A stretch of 64,000 nt of DNA from Gemmataceae bacterium (GCA_009692005.1 SHZZ01000002.1:62001-126000), one strand, 5' to 3'; shown: positions 10,164 through 19,608, counted from the first letter of the stretch. Translations and numbers: made by a program. The notes: a model not told the origin generated them from the sequence alone.

Positions 10164-10400
10164 ATGAAAAAGATGTTGCTGGGAATTTTCGCTCTTGGAA
10201 TTCCTTTGTTTTCTGGTTGCGGGCATTTTTGCGACCGCTGGTGCGATAAACACCAGCAGTCTGATAATTCGCATTACCCGCCCCCGAATTACTATCAGCA
10301 AGCGCCCCAGTGCGTTCCTTGCTATCCAGCGCAGGGGACTTCCTACGCCCCGCCCCAGGGGAATTGGAATCAACCTCGCGGCAATTCTCCCTGCCCGTAA
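10164..10400 (+). CDS. Small proline-rich lipoprotein
   Basis: 78 residues. The N-terminus MKKMLLGIFALGIPLF plus the lipobox FSGC predicts cleavage and lipidation at Cys20. The mature part has more Cys residues and a Pro/Gln/Tyr-rich tail (PPPNYYQQAP, QGTSYAPPQ), suggesting an extended surface-exposed segment. A ribosome site (AAAGGTGG) precedes the ATG. No family is recognised; short lipoproteins like this are common in planctomycetes. It stands alone between two candidate promoters. Confidence 0.7.
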   Translation: MKKMLLGIFALGIPLFSGCGHFCDRWCDKHQQSDNSHYPPPNYYQQAPQCVPCYPAQGTSYAPPQGNWNQPRGNSPCP

Positions 10401-10455
10401 CCATCGAGCCTCTGGATTTAGAATTCTTGCCAGGGATTCCTCACTCAGGTCTGGA

Positions 10456-10483
10456 TTGAACTGCACCTTTGGATTAGCATAAT
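10456..10483 (+). promoter_or_regulatory. Candidate promoter for the TPR protein gene
   Basis: TTGAAC, a 16-base spacer and CATAAT (five of six to the -10 consensus) lie 38 bases before the chosen ATG at 10522. The stretch between the lipoprotein and TPR genes holds no other structure I can support. Confidence 0.4.
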
Positions 10484-10521
10484 CCAAGGATTGGACAGAC
10501 CTAAGGTTGAAAGGAATTCCC

Positions 10522-11811
10522 ATGTTGGAATTGAGGTTCGGGGCTATTCGAGGGATTTTTGGGATTGTTGTAATCCTGCCTTTGCTTGGGCTGTTGGCCT
10601 TTGTTCCAAGGGGAAATGCCTTTCAAGCCAACGAAGAATCGCTCAATCGGGCGATTACCGGGCTTCGATTCGTCACAGGGGAAGAACCCTCCAGGCGAAA
10701 AATCGGAGAAATCACCAAGGACAAGGCCGCCGGGAAGAAGTTAATTGAATACGCAGCAACCAAGCTGGAAAAAGACGCCAATCTTTTTAATGTCAATTCG
10801 CTGGAAATCTTGGGTCGGGCCGGGCAAATTTTAAAGGAACAGGAACAAGCGGCCCGTTTTTACAAAGCTTATATCGTCGAAGTTAAAAAACTGGGGAGCG
10901 GGAAAAAAATCGCCAGCGGATATGGTGCCTTGATTCAAATCCTTTTTGAAACCCGCAAGTACAAAGAATGTGAAAAAACCTGTGCCGAATTCTTGGATAT
11001 TACCCTGGAAGATGAGGCGGCTTTTCTTTCTATTTTGCAATTAAAGCCGGTGGTTTTTCGCCGCATGGTACTTTGCCATGCCAGGATGGGCCAGGTGGAT
11101 GTGGCCCTGGAAAAAGTTGACAAAATGCTGAAGGATCAGCCTGAAAACTGGCTTAACCTGGAATTTAAAGCCAGAATTCTCCGCGATGCTGGCCGCTACA
11201 AAGATTCTGAAAAAATCTATGGCGAAGTCCTGGAGAAAATCCAGCAAGACAAACGGTTGAAAAATGAAGAAAAAGAGGACTTCGCTGAAGAAGTCAACTA
11301 CACCCTGACCAATGTGTATGTCGAACTGAAGCAAATCGACAAGGCGGGGAAAATCCTCAAGGATCTATTGGAAAAACACCCCGACAATTCAACCTACCAC
11401 AACGACCTTGGCTACATTTGGGCAGACAATAACCAAAAGCTTGACGAGGCGGAAATGTTGATAAACAAAGCTCTGGAACTCGATCGGGAAGCGAGGAAGA
11501 AAAAAGGCGGGATTAACCCCGAATTGGATCGTGATAATCCCTCCTACTTGGATAGCCTGGCCTGGGTGTTGTTTAAGAAGAAAAAATTTGCCGAGGCCAA
11601 GAAAGTCATCCTGGAGGCCGTAAAGGATGAGGAAGAGAAAAACATTGAAATCCTTGATCACCTTGGGGACATTCATCAGGCGCTGGGGGAAAAATCCGAG
11701 GCGTTAAAAGCGTGGAAAAAGGCGCAGGAATCAGCCACGGATTCACCTCGGGATCAAGCCAAGAAAAAAGAAGTCGAACAAAAAATAAAGGCTAATTCGG
11801 AAAACAAATAG
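10522..11811 (+). CDS. Exported TPR-repeat protein
   Basis: 429-residue protein with an N-terminal hydrophobic export segment (GIVVILPLLGLLAFVPRGNAF) followed by helical tetratricopeptide repeats along the rest. Examples are the stretches around ALEKVDKMLKDQPENW, GRYKDSEKIYGEVLEK, and a late pair with NDLGYIWADN and LDSLAWVLFKKKKFAEAKK. TPRs are protein-binding scaffolds; partners are unknown. The frame extends to a TTG at 10507, but AAAGGA is best placed for the ATG at 10522. The C-terminus is strongly Lys/Glu-rich. Confidence 0.8.
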   Translation: MLELRFGAIRGIFGIVVILPLLGLLAFVPRGNAFQANEESLNRAITGLRFVTGEEPSRRKIGEITKDKAAGKKLIEYAATKLEKDANLFNVNSLEILGRAGQILKEQEQAARFYKAYIVEVKKLGSGKKIASGYGALIQILFETRKYKECEKTCAEFLDITLEDEAAFLSILQLKPVVFRRMVLCHARMGQVDVALEKVDKMLKDQPENWLNLEFKARILRDAGRYKDSEKIYGEVLEKIQQDKRLKNEEKEDFAEEVNYTLTNVYVELKQIDKAGKILKDLLEKHPDNSTYHNDLGYIWADNNQKLDEAEMLINKALELDREARKKKGGINPELDRDNPSYLDSLAWVLFKKKKFAEAKKVILEAVKDEEEKNIEILDHLGDIHQALGEKSEALKAWKKAQESATDSPRDQAKKKEVEQKIKANSENK

Positions 11812-11929
11812 GATTTTTAGCACAGGGTGCATCCGCTGACGCTTTCCGGTTTATTTGCTGGAAAAGTAGTGGTAGCATTTCCTATTAATTCTTTTCTGTT
11901 GATGGGAAAATGTCCACCTTGGTATCCAG

Positions 11930-13153
11930 ATGAATTCCAACAATTCGATTTTTTTGGATATTGCACTACCGAATGCCTCGACCTGGTTTTATTTTTCCCT
12001 GCTTTTGGCCAGCGCCCTTTTCTTTAAATTCACCCGTGTTTTCAGCATGCGGAACCTGGATATTCTGGGGATCTTTTTCTTCATGCCCGGGTTGCTTTTT
12101 CTCCTGGAAGGGAAGGCAGATGCCCGAACCAGTTTTGCCTGGCTTTTGGGGGCTTGCCTTTACTGGCTGGTGCGTTGTTTGATTGACCTGTTGCTGGAAA
12201 GGCGGCCGGCCTTTTCGCCGAACCTGAATGTTCCCGCCATGGTTTGGCTGAGTGTGGCTTTTTATTTAAGCTTGGTCGCCGTTGCCATTCGCGAGCCGGA
12301 TTCCCCGGGGGGCCGGGACCCCCGGATGCAAACCCCAATAGATAAAGTGCGCGAGAAAGGGGAAAAAATCATTGAGAACCGCGGTGGCCAAATGGTCTCT
12401 GCGGGTTCCGTTCGTTTATGGCTTGAACGAGGATTGTCGCTAATTTGCCACCTGGCGATTGGCGTAGGGTTGGTTTTGTTTTTTTGGCTGCATTACGAGA
12501 ATTACCACCTGGGATTTGGCGCCGCCACTTTGTATTTCCTGCTTCCTTACACCTATCTGTTAATGCCGTATGCCGGCTTGAAAGTGGGCCGTTGGGACCA
12601 TTCATTTTTGATGGCGCTCATGATTTGGGCCTTGGTGTTTCATAAGAGACCCATGGTTGCCGCAGCCTTTATGGGAGTGGCCTTTGGCGGTTTGTTTTTT
12701 CCCTTGGTTTTACTGCCCCTTTGGACTTCGTATTTCCATGGCCGTGCCCGTTGGCGGTTCCTGGCAATGGCCTTGGGGGTCTTTGTGATTTCCGCCGGCG
12801 CCTTTGTTTCTTTCTACGGCGGGTCGGCTGAATCCCTGGCTTCCACCTGGATGGTGTCGGATTGGATTCCCTGGAAAGAGCCCCTGGCCGATACGCAAAG
12901 TTTTTGGCACGGGATTCATTGGGCATACCGCTTGCCAGTTTCATTAGTCTTTCTCGCTTTTGCAGTTTCGGTTTTCTTTTGGCCTAATCCCAAAAACCTG
13001 GGGGAATTAGTGGCTCTTTCCGCTGCTTTGCTAATTGGCATTCAATTCTGGTATTCCCACTTGGGCGGGATTTATATCTTGTGGTACTTGCCTCTTTTGT
13101 TAATGGTGATTTTTCGCCCCAGCCTGGGCATCAACCAGGTAAAACCCGCCTAG
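11930..13153 (+). CDS. Multi-pass membrane protein, function unknown
   Basis: 407 residues with roughly ten hydrophobic segments. A polar loop (about residues 120-160) is rich in charge and encoded partly by an unusually GC-rich inverted repeat at 12305-12325. It resembles membrane glycosyltransferases in general look (aromatic-rich helices, a late QFWYSHLGGIYILWYLP segment) but lacks a motif that would assign a family. It lies between the TPR gene and a phosphatase gene on the same strand. Confidence 0.65.
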   Translation: MNSNNSIFLDIALPNASTWFYFSLLLASALFFKFTRVFSMRNLDILGIFFFMPGLLFLLEGKADARTSFAWLLGACLYWLVRCLIDLLLERRPAFSPNLNVPAMVWLSVAFYLSLVAVAIREPDSPGGRDPRMQTPIDKVREKGEKIIENRGGQMVSAGSVRLWLERGLSLICHLAIGVGLVLFFWLHYENYHLGFGAATLYFLLPYTYLLMPYAGLKVGRWDHSFLMALMIWALVFHKRPMVAAAFMGVAFGGLFFPLVLLPLWTSYFHGRARWRFLAMALGVFVISAGAFVSFYGGSAESLASTWMVSDWIPWKEPLADTQSFWHGIHWAYRLPVSLVFLAFAVSVFFWPNPKNLGELVALSAALLIGIQFWYSHLGGIYILWYLPLLLMVIFRPSLGINQVKPA

Positions 13154-13204
13154 CCCGGTTTTCCATTTTTTCTTTTAATGGAAGACAAGGAGTGCGTTTC
13201 AAGG

Positions 13205-13792
13205 ATGATAAAGCGCAAAGCGATAATTGGCGTTCTGGCAATTGGGTTGGCTTTAACCCTGCCCTTTTTGATTGCCCGGTATCAACAAAAGCAATTTCGT
13301 AACTTCCGGGTTGTCAAGAATGGGGTTTTATACCGCAGCGGGCAAATGACCCTGGCTGGGGTGAAAAAAGTGGTCAAGGATTTGCAAATCAAAACCATTA
13401 TTTCCCTGCGTGATTCCCACGATACTTCCCGCCCGGCTCCTGACGCTCAAGAAGAAGAATTTTCCCGAAGCCAGGGGATTCGGTTTTTGCGCTTATCGCC
13501 AAAAAGGTGGGAGGCGGAGGTTGGCGAACCACCGGTCATGGAGAATGTTCGCCGATTTGTTGATACTTTGAATGACCCGAAATGCCATCCAGTCTTGGTG
13601 CATTGCTTCGCGGGCATTCACCGGACCGGTTCTTATTGCGCCATCTACCGCATGGAATTCGAAGGCTGGTCGAATTCTCAGGCAATTGAGGAATTAAAAA
13701 AATTGGGTTACCACGATTTGGAAAAGGAGCCGGATGTTTTTGGTTTCCTCAAGAACTACCGGCCGACCCATGGGAGTGGTAAAAACCCTTAA
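13205..13792 (+). CDS. Membrane-anchored tyrosine/dual-specificity phosphatase
   Basis: 195 residues. An N-terminal signal-anchor (AIIGVLAIGLALTLPFLIA) precedes a cysteine phosphatase domain with the CX5R loop HCFAGIHRTG and an upstream general-acid region. The pattern fits DSP/SIW14-type phosphatases found widely in planctomycetes. It probably removes phosphate from tyrosine or from a small molecule such as an inositol phosphate, outside the cytoplasm if the anchor is N-in. I prefer ATG 13205; an ATG at 13178 would add nine residues. Its 3' end overlaps that of convergent glpK by 44 bases. Confidence 0.78.
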   Translation: MIKRKAIIGVLAIGLALTLPFLIARYQQKQFRNFRVVKNGVLYRSGQMTLAGVKKVVKDLQIKTIISLRDSHDTSRPAPDAQEEEFSRSQGIRFLRLSPKRWEAEVGEPPVMENVRRFVDTLNDPKCHPVLVHCFAGIHRTGSYCAIYRMEFEGWSNSQAIEELKKLGYHDLEKEPDVFGFLKNYRPTHGSGKNP

Positions 13793-15254
13793 GGGCAATC
13801 AGGGCGGCTTTCCACTTATCTCTTCGACGAAGAAATTTATCCCGCCCCGGGCCTGGAATGGTGCTCGCGTTTCCTTTTTGGCTGGGAAAATCTCCCGCAG
13901 ATATCTCCGCGCCTACCGCGGCGAGTTTTCCTGCTCCAATGGAAGTAATCTCTGGGCTCGCCGCCGGTTCCACAGCCAGGCCTGTAATATCCGCCAAAAT
14001 CTGGTTAAAAACGGGATTGGCGACCATGCCGCCATCCACTTTCAAGGAATTGAGCTTCCCTGGAATGTCCGCCGAGGTGGCTTCCAGTAAATCCGCGACT
14101 TGGTGGGCAACGCCTTCCAGGGTTGCAAGCACCAGGTCGGCCTTGGAGGTTTTCCGAGTTATCCCAAGGATGGTCCCTTGAAAATCGCTATCCCAATGCG
14201 GGCACCCTAAACCTGCAAGCGCGGGAATGAAAAATGGGGTATCGAGAGAATCCGCAGCCAAAGCAAGTTCCTGTGTGTCACTGGCTTTTTCAATGATTTT
14301 CAGATTATCGCGCAGCCATTGGACGGCGGAACCGGCGACAAAAACACTTCCCTCTAGGGCGTATTCCAAAGTCTTTCCCTGGTTTGCCGCCAGAGTGGTT
14401 AACAAGCCGGATTTGGAAGGGAAAGGAACTTTTCCTGTATGCACCAGAAAAAAGGCGCCAGTTCCAAAAGTGCATTTGGCCTGGAATGGTTTTGTGCATC
14501 CATGTCCAAAAAGTGCAGCTTGTTGGTCTCCCGCGACCCCAAGGATGGGAATGCCATCGGGGAGGAAACCCAGGCCCTTGCTTTTGCCATGTAAAGCAAT
14601 GCTTGCTTTGGGTGCTGGCAAGAGATTTTTGGGAACATTAAAAAACCGCAAAAGCTCATCATCCCAGAAGCCAGTATTCAAGTTCATTAGCAAAGAGCGG
14701 GAAGCGTTTGTAAGATCGGTGGAAAAACTTTCTCCACCGGAAATTTTCCAGATCAGGTAGGTGTCGATTGTTCCCGCGAGTAGATCCCCGTTTTTCGCGC
14801 GTGTTCGTTGCGGGTCCAGGGCATCAAGAATCCATTTTATTTTGGTGGCTGAAAAATAGGGGTACAAAACCAACCCAGTTTTTTCACGGATCACCGGCGC
14901 AAAGGAGGCATTGGCTTTGCAAAAATCCGAGGTTCTGGTGTCCTGCCAGACAATCGCGTTATGAATGGGTCTGCCTGTGGCTTTTTCCCACACCACGGTA
15001 GTTTCCCTCTGGTTGGTTATGCCAATCCCAGCCAGAAGTCTGATTTTATCTGGATTGCGCTGGGCAATTTGGCTGATTAAATTTCCCACCGATTTCCAAA
15101 TCTCTTCGGGTTTATGCTCCACCCATCCGGCCCTGGGAAAGACTTGCTCCACTGCTTCCGATGACTGATCGAGGATAACCGCGTTAGCGTCCATCAAGGA
15201 CACGCGGGTGGATGTTGTTCCCTGGTCAATGGCAAGTATGATTCCTTGGTTCAC
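13749..15254 (-). CDS. glpK: Glycerol kinase
   Basis: 501-residue FGGY kinase converting glycerol to glycerol 3-phosphate with ATP. It has the N-terminal phosphate-binding loop ILAIDQGTTSTR, the substrate segment with GITNQRETTVVWEK and QDTRT, and the second signature around VAGDQQAALFGHGC; the length matches GlpK (about 500). There is no GlpF or GlpD next to it; the divergent neighbour is an MFS transporter. Other FGGY kinases are possible, but the QDTRT and GDQQAALFG motifs favour glycerol. Confidence 0.93.
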   Translation of the reverse strand: MNQGIILAIDQGTTSTRVSLMDANAVILDQSSEAVEQVFPRAGWVEHKPEEIWKSVGNLISQIAQRNPDKIRLLAGIGITNQRETTVVWEKATGRPIHNAIVWQDTRTSDFCKANASFAPVIREKTGLVLYPYFSATKIKWILDALDPQRTRAKNGDLLAGTIDTYLIWKISGGESFSTDLTNASRSLLMNLNTGFWDDELLRFFNVPKNLLPAPKASIALHGKSKGLGFLPDGIPILGVAGDQQAALFGHGCTKPFQAKCTFGTGAFFLVHTGKVPFPSKSGLLTTLAANQGKTLEYALEGSVFVAGSAVQWLRDNLKIIEKASDTQELALAADSLDTPFFIPALAGLGCPHWDSDFQGTILGITRKTSKADLVLATLEGVAHQVADLLEATSADIPGKLNSLKVDGGMVANPVFNQILADITGLAVEPAASPEITSIGAGKLAAVGAEISAGDFPSQKGNASTIPGPGRDKFLRRRDKWKAALIALKGFYHSHGSAGSS

Positions 15255-15339
15255 AAGTAAGCTCCCAAGTAATTGGCCTTCAAGTTTTTACCAGGGCATT
15301 TTAAACTCTTGGTTCGACCACAGGGGAAAATAAGTAGTG

Positions 15340-16497
15340 ATGGCAGAAAAAAACCAAAGTGGCGACTTCACCCGGTTGTTCCGGATTCTGGGTTTTTTTT
15401 GGGCCTTTGGATTTGGAATCTTTGCCACGGTGGCTTCCCTGACCTTGGAAAGCGCGGGCCTTAGCCATTGGGAAATTGGCCTTCAGTCTTCTGCCTATTA
15501 CCTTTGTATTGGGCTAAGTTCGTTGTTTGTTCCTTGGATCATTTCCCTATTTGGAAAAAGGTGCGTGTTTTTCGGAATGGTCATGGCCGGGTTGACCTGC
15601 TTGGTGTTTCCACTGGCGGGAGATTGGTATTCCTGGATGTTGTTGCGGGGGGGCAATGGCCTTGCCGCGGCAATGTCTCTGGTGCCATTGGAAACCATGG
15701 TGATTCAACAATCGCCCGTGGAGAAAAAAAACCGTTTTTTTGGGTATTTTGAATTATCTTTGGCATTGGGATTCGGCGCTGGGGGGGCCTTGGGTCCGGC
15801 GTTGGAAACCGTAAAGCCTGGTTTAAGTTATCTCTTGGGTGGGACCGTGATCCTTCTCGGCGCCGTCCTGGCGCTGCCCATTCCGACATCCCTGGCCCAG
15901 GAGCAGAGATTAGAAGGGCCCAGCCCTTCGCGAGTTTTAAAATGCTGGGTTTGGTTTTCAACCGCATTCACTCAAGGCTTTCTCGAAGGAGGCCTGCTGA
16001 CTTTCGCGGGATTGCAAATTATTGGTTTGGGGTACGGAAACCGGGAAGTCGCGTTTGTTTTTGCTTCGATGTTTTTTGGGGTCGTAGTTTCGATGCTTGG
16101 GGTTGCCCGGCTTGCCGACCGCTTTGGTGGTATTCGAATCCTGGCACTGACCCACGGCATTTCCCTTCTCCTTCTGATGGGCTTGAGTTTTTCCAATTCC
16201 ATTAATTGGATCATAACTTTGGTCTGGGGGGTGGGGCTGGCTTATGGATGCCAGTACGCAATTGCCTTGGTGGCTTTGGAAAAGGAATTTCCCAAATCGC
16301 AGCAGCCAGGGGCAAACGCCCTTTACCTGGCGCTCAATTGTCTTGGCAGCGTATTGGGCCCAGTTCTTATTAGCTTATTTCCCTTTGGGATGGGCTTGAA
16401 TTCCCTGTGGCAAGCGGGAGCCTTCCCTATTTTAGTCCTTATCCTGGCTTGGCTGGGAATGGCCTGTTTAAGGCCAGGGCGAACGGGGAATTGGTAA
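15340..16497 (+). CDS. MFS transporter
   Basis: 385-residue major facilitator with about twelve hydrophobic segments and an A-motif-like turn in the second half (ARLADRFGGIR). Substrate is not predictable. It is divergent from glpK with 85 bases between. A role in glycerol or glycerophosphate uptake is conceivable from position only. A GTG directly before the ATG is an alternative start. Confidence 0.75.
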   Translation: MAEKNQSGDFTRLFRILGFFWAFGFGIFATVASLTLESAGLSHWEIGLQSSAYYLCIGLSSLFVPWIISLFGKRCVFFGMVMAGLTCLVFPLAGDWYSWMLLRGGNGLAAAMSLVPLETMVIQQSPVEKKNRFFGYFELSLALGFGAGGALGPALETVKPGLSYLLGGTVILLGAVLALPIPTSLAQEQRLEGPSPSRVLKCWVWFSTAFTQGFLEGGLLTFAGLQIIGLGYGNREVAFVFASMFFGVVVSMLGVARLADRFGGIRILALTHGISLLLLMGLSFSNSINWIITLVWGVGLAYGCQYAIALVALEKEFPKSQQPGANALYLALNCLGSVLGPVLISLFPFGMGLNSLWQAGAFPILVLILAWLGMACLRPGRTGNW

Positions 16498-16536
16498 ACT
16501 AACTCTGGACTCTCGGCGGGAAGGACTCAAAGAAAA

Positions 16537-17820
16537 ATGCAACCCGGTTTTGAAAAAGTCAGCTTGCCGCTGTTGCAGAATTGGGATTGCCACACTTGCG
16601 GAACCTGCTGCAAGGAGTATTTGGTTCAACTCAGCAAGGATGAGGTTGAAAAGATTCAGGGCCAGGGTTGGGATAGGGAAAAGGATCTGGGGGGGTATTC
16701 TCCTTTTAAGCGGACGGGAATTTTCTGGAAAAAAACGCACTTGAATCATCGGCCTGATGGGAGCTGTGTGTTCTTGGATGAAAAGGGGCTATGCAAAATC
16801 CACGGACGATTTGGCTTGAGCGAAAAGCCGCTTCCATGCCAGGTTTTTCCTTATGTGCTGATCCCTGCGGGGGACCAGTGGCAAGTTGGGGTGCGGTTTG
16901 CCTGTCCGTCAGCTGCTAAAAACTTAGGCACTCCAGTAGTCCAACAGGAAAAGGATATTCGCGATTTTATTTCCCACCTTAAAATAAGAGAAAATCTCGC
17001 TGTCTCGCTGACTGACAATAAGAACAAGCCTCAGCTTTTGCCGGGAAAGCCAAGCACCTGGGAAACGCTTTACCTTTTTCGCGATGTCCTATTGGAACTG
17101 ATGTCCAAGGAATCCGTTAGCGTGGAATTGTGCTTGCGGCGGTGCCTGGCATTCGCCCGGGAAATGAAAAAAATGAATTTTGACCTTCTTTCGCCTATCC
17201 AGGTGAAAGAACTGGCGGAAATTTTATCTCGGCTAGTGGAAAACGAGATTCCCCTGGACCCCTACTCGGTTCTTAAACCGACTTGGATAGGCCGGGTTTT
17301 ATTTCGCCAAGCTTGCGCGATTTATACCAGGAAAGACCATGGCCCCAACCGGGGTTTGGTGAAGAAAGGGCGGCTGGCCCTTTTTGGGGCGGCCTTGAGT
17401 TTCGCCAGGGGCCAGGGAAAGGTTCCCAGGGTCAATTCCTTTACCACCGATATCACTTTTGACGAGGTTGAACAAAAGCGAGAACCGCTCGAAAAAGAAA
17501 CCAGCGATTTTTTGCGCCGCTATTATCTGACCAAGATTGGTTCCTTGCAATTTGTCGGCGCGACGAATTTCCAAATGCCTTTTTGGGAAGGGCTTCATTC
17601 CCTTATCCTTACTTTTCCGGTAGTGGCCTGGACTGCTTTTACTTTGAAAGAAGGGGAAAATCAATTAACCCGGTTCCAAACCGCAGTCAGCCTTGCGGAT
17701 GACCATTTCGGTTTCAACAAAATCCTGGGGACGGCTCGCCAGCGGTTTAGCTTGGGGATTTTGCAATTTCGCCAGGAAACCCACAGGTTGGTGGCCTGGT
17801 ATGCCCGGGGCAAACCTTAA
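16537..17820 (+). CDS. YkgJ-type CxxCxxCC cluster protein
   Basis: 427 residues. The N-terminus has the signature CHTCGTCCKEY followed by CVFLDEKGLCKIH, a PCQVFPY motif and a further FACPS, the metal-binding cysteine set of the YkgJ/FliB-like family (PF03692). The rest is helical and resembles no other domain I know. The family probably coordinates an Fe-S cluster or zinc; some members are linked to protein lysine methylation. It is convergent with lexA, nine bases away. Confidence 0.78.
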   Translation: MQPGFEKVSLPLLQNWDCHTCGTCCKEYLVQLSKDEVEKIQGQGWDREKDLGGYSPFKRTGIFWKKTHLNHRPDGSCVFLDEKGLCKIHGRFGLSEKPLPCQVFPYVLIPAGDQWQVGVRFACPSAAKNLGTPVVQQEKDIRDFISHLKIRENLAVSLTDNKNKPQLLPGKPSTWETLYLFRDVLLELMSKESVSVELCLRRCLAFAREMKKMNFDLLSPIQVKELAEILSRLVENEIPLDPYSVLKPTWIGRVLFRQACAIYTRKDHGPNRGLVKKGRLALFGAALSFARGQGKVPRVNSFTTDITFDEVEQKREPLEKETSDFLRRYYLTKIGSLQFVGATNFQMPFWEGLHSLILTFPVVAWTAFTLKEGENQLTRFQTAVSLADDHFGFNKILGTARQRFSLGILQFRQETHRLVAWYARGKP

Positions 17821-17829
17821 TTGGCGGAA

Positions 17830-18438
17830 CTAACATTTGCGTAAAACTCCGGCCAAGACCCCCAATATCTTTGTTTCGCTTCCCGGTTGAATGATGATGG
17901 GGTGCATGGTGCTATTGCAAGGTTCCAGGCGAACCTGATTGCGGTCTTGAATGAATCTTTTTAGCGTGACTTCATTATCAATCATTGCCACCACCCGTTC
18001 CCCATTGGCAGCAATTTCTTGCTTCCTGACCACGATGTAATCCCCATCCTGAATGTTGTCTTCAATCATGGAATACCCGCGGACCTGCAAGACATAATGG
18101 TTGTCGCCGGAAAAGAGGCTTTCCAAATCGAGGGTATCTTCTTGGGCAACCGAGGCTATTGGGGACCCAGCGGCCACCGCACCCAAATAAGGCAAGCCTT
18201 TCTTGCCTTTACGCGGGTTGATGATTTGAATTGCGCGGGCGGAAAAGCTTTCCCGCAGGATTAAGCCCTTCTTTTCAAGGGCTTTCAGGTGGCACATTAC
18301 CCCGTTTGGCGATTTTATCCCAAATGCTAGGCCTATTTCCCTTACAGTGGGGCCATAGCCTCGCGTTTCGATTTTATCGCGAATGAAGATGAATATCTCC
18401 TTTTGCCTTTGGGTTGTTTGCCCAAATTCCTGGTTCAT
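17830..18438 (-). CDS. lexA: LexA repressor
   Basis: 202-residue SOS repressor. N-terminal winged helix (RQKEIFIFIRDKIETRGYGP, TVREIGLAFG) and C-terminal S24 autoprotease with cleavage site Ala90-Gly91 (AVAAGSPI), nucleophile Ser123 (GYSMIED) and general base Lys160 (VTLKRF). On DNA damage RecA-ssDNA triggers self-cleavage and derepression. The recognition helix sequence differs from the E. coli form, so a different operator is expected. AGGAGGC precedes the ATG. A tandem dyad overlaps the promoter and ribosome site, implying autoregulation. Confidence 0.96.
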   Translation of the reverse strand: MNQEFGQTTQRQKEIFIFIRDKIETRGYGPTVREIGLAFGIKSPNGVMCHLKALEKKGLILRESFSARAIQIINPRKGKKGLPYLGAVAAGSPIASVAQEDTLDLESLFSGDNHYVLQVRGYSMIEDNIQDGDYIVVRKQEIAANGERVVAMIDNEVTLKRFIQDRNQVRLEPCNSTMHPIIIQPGSETKILGVLAGVLRKC

Positions 18439-18448
18439 GGCTGCCTCC

Positions 18449-18477
18449 TGTACTTCAGTACAATGTACATAGGTATA
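18449..18477 (-). promoter_or_regulatory. Tandem LexA operator over the lexA promoter
   Basis: Two adjacent dyads: a perfect TGTAC-TTCA-GTACA at 18449-18462 and an imperfect TGTAC-ATAG-GTATA at 18464-18477. On the minus strand a -35-like TTGAAA (18489-18494) is 17 bases from TATGTA (18466-18471), so the distal box covers the -10, and the proximal box abuts the AGGAGGC ribosome site. Placement fits lexA autorepression. I did not see the same dyad elsewhere in this window. Confidence 0.7.
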
Positions 18478-18558
18478 TGTAATTTGATTTTCAAAAAAAA
18501 CAAGGTTAAATTACCTGCAACTGTTTTTTTTCACTTACCCCGCTGATTCGAGGTCATT

Positions 18559-19578
18559 TTGGATTCCAGCTTTCCCACACAGTTTCAGACACTTTTCGAT
18601 TCTCACCCACTGAATATCGAAAAAACTGTTTCCCTTTTTAAAGATTTGCTGGAGGGTAAACTTTCGGAGATTCACCAAGCCGCGTTGCTAACTCTCTTGG
18701 CGGATCGGGAACCTGATTCCAGCGTCCTGGCATCTTTGGCCCGAGTGGTTGCGGCAAGGGGAGAGGTATTCCCTGGACAAGAAGCGCCCGGGGCAATTGA
18801 TACATGCGGTACAGGAGGGGATTACTCTGGAACTTTTAATATCAGTTCTGCAACGGCCTTGGTCTTGGCCGGTTGTGGGGTGAAAGTCATCAAGCATGGG
18901 AACCGGTCAGCATCCGGCAACTCGGGAAGCGCGGATGTATTCCAGGCCTTGGGGGTTAAAATCGATTGTACTCCTGAAATCAGCGCAACGGCTTTGCGCG
19001 AGGGAAATATTTGTTTCTGTTTTGCTCCAATTTATTATCCCTTTTTAGGGAACTTTGCAGGGCTTAGAAAAAAACTTGGTTTTCGAACTGTTTTCAATTT
19101 TATTGGTCCTTTGGTCAACCCGGGCCATGTCCGCTTTCAATTATTAGGCGTGAGCCACCCACGCTACCTGGAGGTTTATGCCCAGGCATTTCAAACCTTA
19201 AACAAGGAAGGAATTATTGTTTCTGGAGAAACGGGGGGTGATGAAATACTCCTGGATCGAAAAACCGGGTATTGTTCCATTAAGGGCGGGGTCATTGAAA
19301 AGGGAATGTGGGATTGTGCTTCCTTCGGTTTGGAAAGGCGTCCAAGTCATTTGATTCAAGCCAAGGACCCGTTGGAGAGCGCTGCTCTGATTCAGGAGGT
19401 CATGCAGGGAAAAGCCGGCCCGGCGCTGGATACCGTATTGGCCAACAGTGCCGCAGGGTTATTGGCTTGCGGTTGGGTTTCAAATATTTTAGCTGGAGTG
19501 GTAATGGCCAGAAATGCCATTCAAGCTGGAAAAGCAGCGCAAGCGCTTGAGACTCTGGTTAAAATAACCAAGGGGTAG
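18559..19578 (+). CDS. trpD: Anthranilate phosphoribosyltransferase
   Basis: 339-residue TrpD, which joins anthranilate and PRPP in tryptophan synthesis. Diagnostic motifs are DTCGTGGDYSGTFNIS (PRPP/diphosphate binding), KHGNRSASGNSGSADVF and a later GPLVNPG. Length is standard. The only plausible start is TTG at 18559, with an AGG-containing ribosome site (CGAGGT) about 5 bases before it. No other trp genes are nearby; the neighbours are lexA (divergent) and a nucleoside hydrolase. Confidence 0.93.
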   Translation: MDSSFPTQFQTLFDSHPLNIEKTVSLFKDLLEGKLSEIHQAALLTLLADREPDSSVLASLARVVAARGEVFPGQEAPGAIDTCGTGGDYSGTFNISSATALVLAGCGVKVIKHGNRSASGNSGSADVFQALGVKIDCTPEISATALREGNICFCFAPIYYPFLGNFAGLRKKLGFRTVFNFIGPLVNPGHVRFQLLGVSHPRYLEVYAQAFQTLNKEGIIVSGETGGDEILLDRKTGYCSIKGGVIEKGMWDCASFGLERRPSHLIQAKDPLESAALIQEVMQGKAGPALDTVLANSAAGLLACGWVSNILAGVVMARNAIQAGKAAQALETLVKITKG

Positions 19579-19608
19579 TGGATCAATGATTGTTTGACTC
19601 GAGATTAG

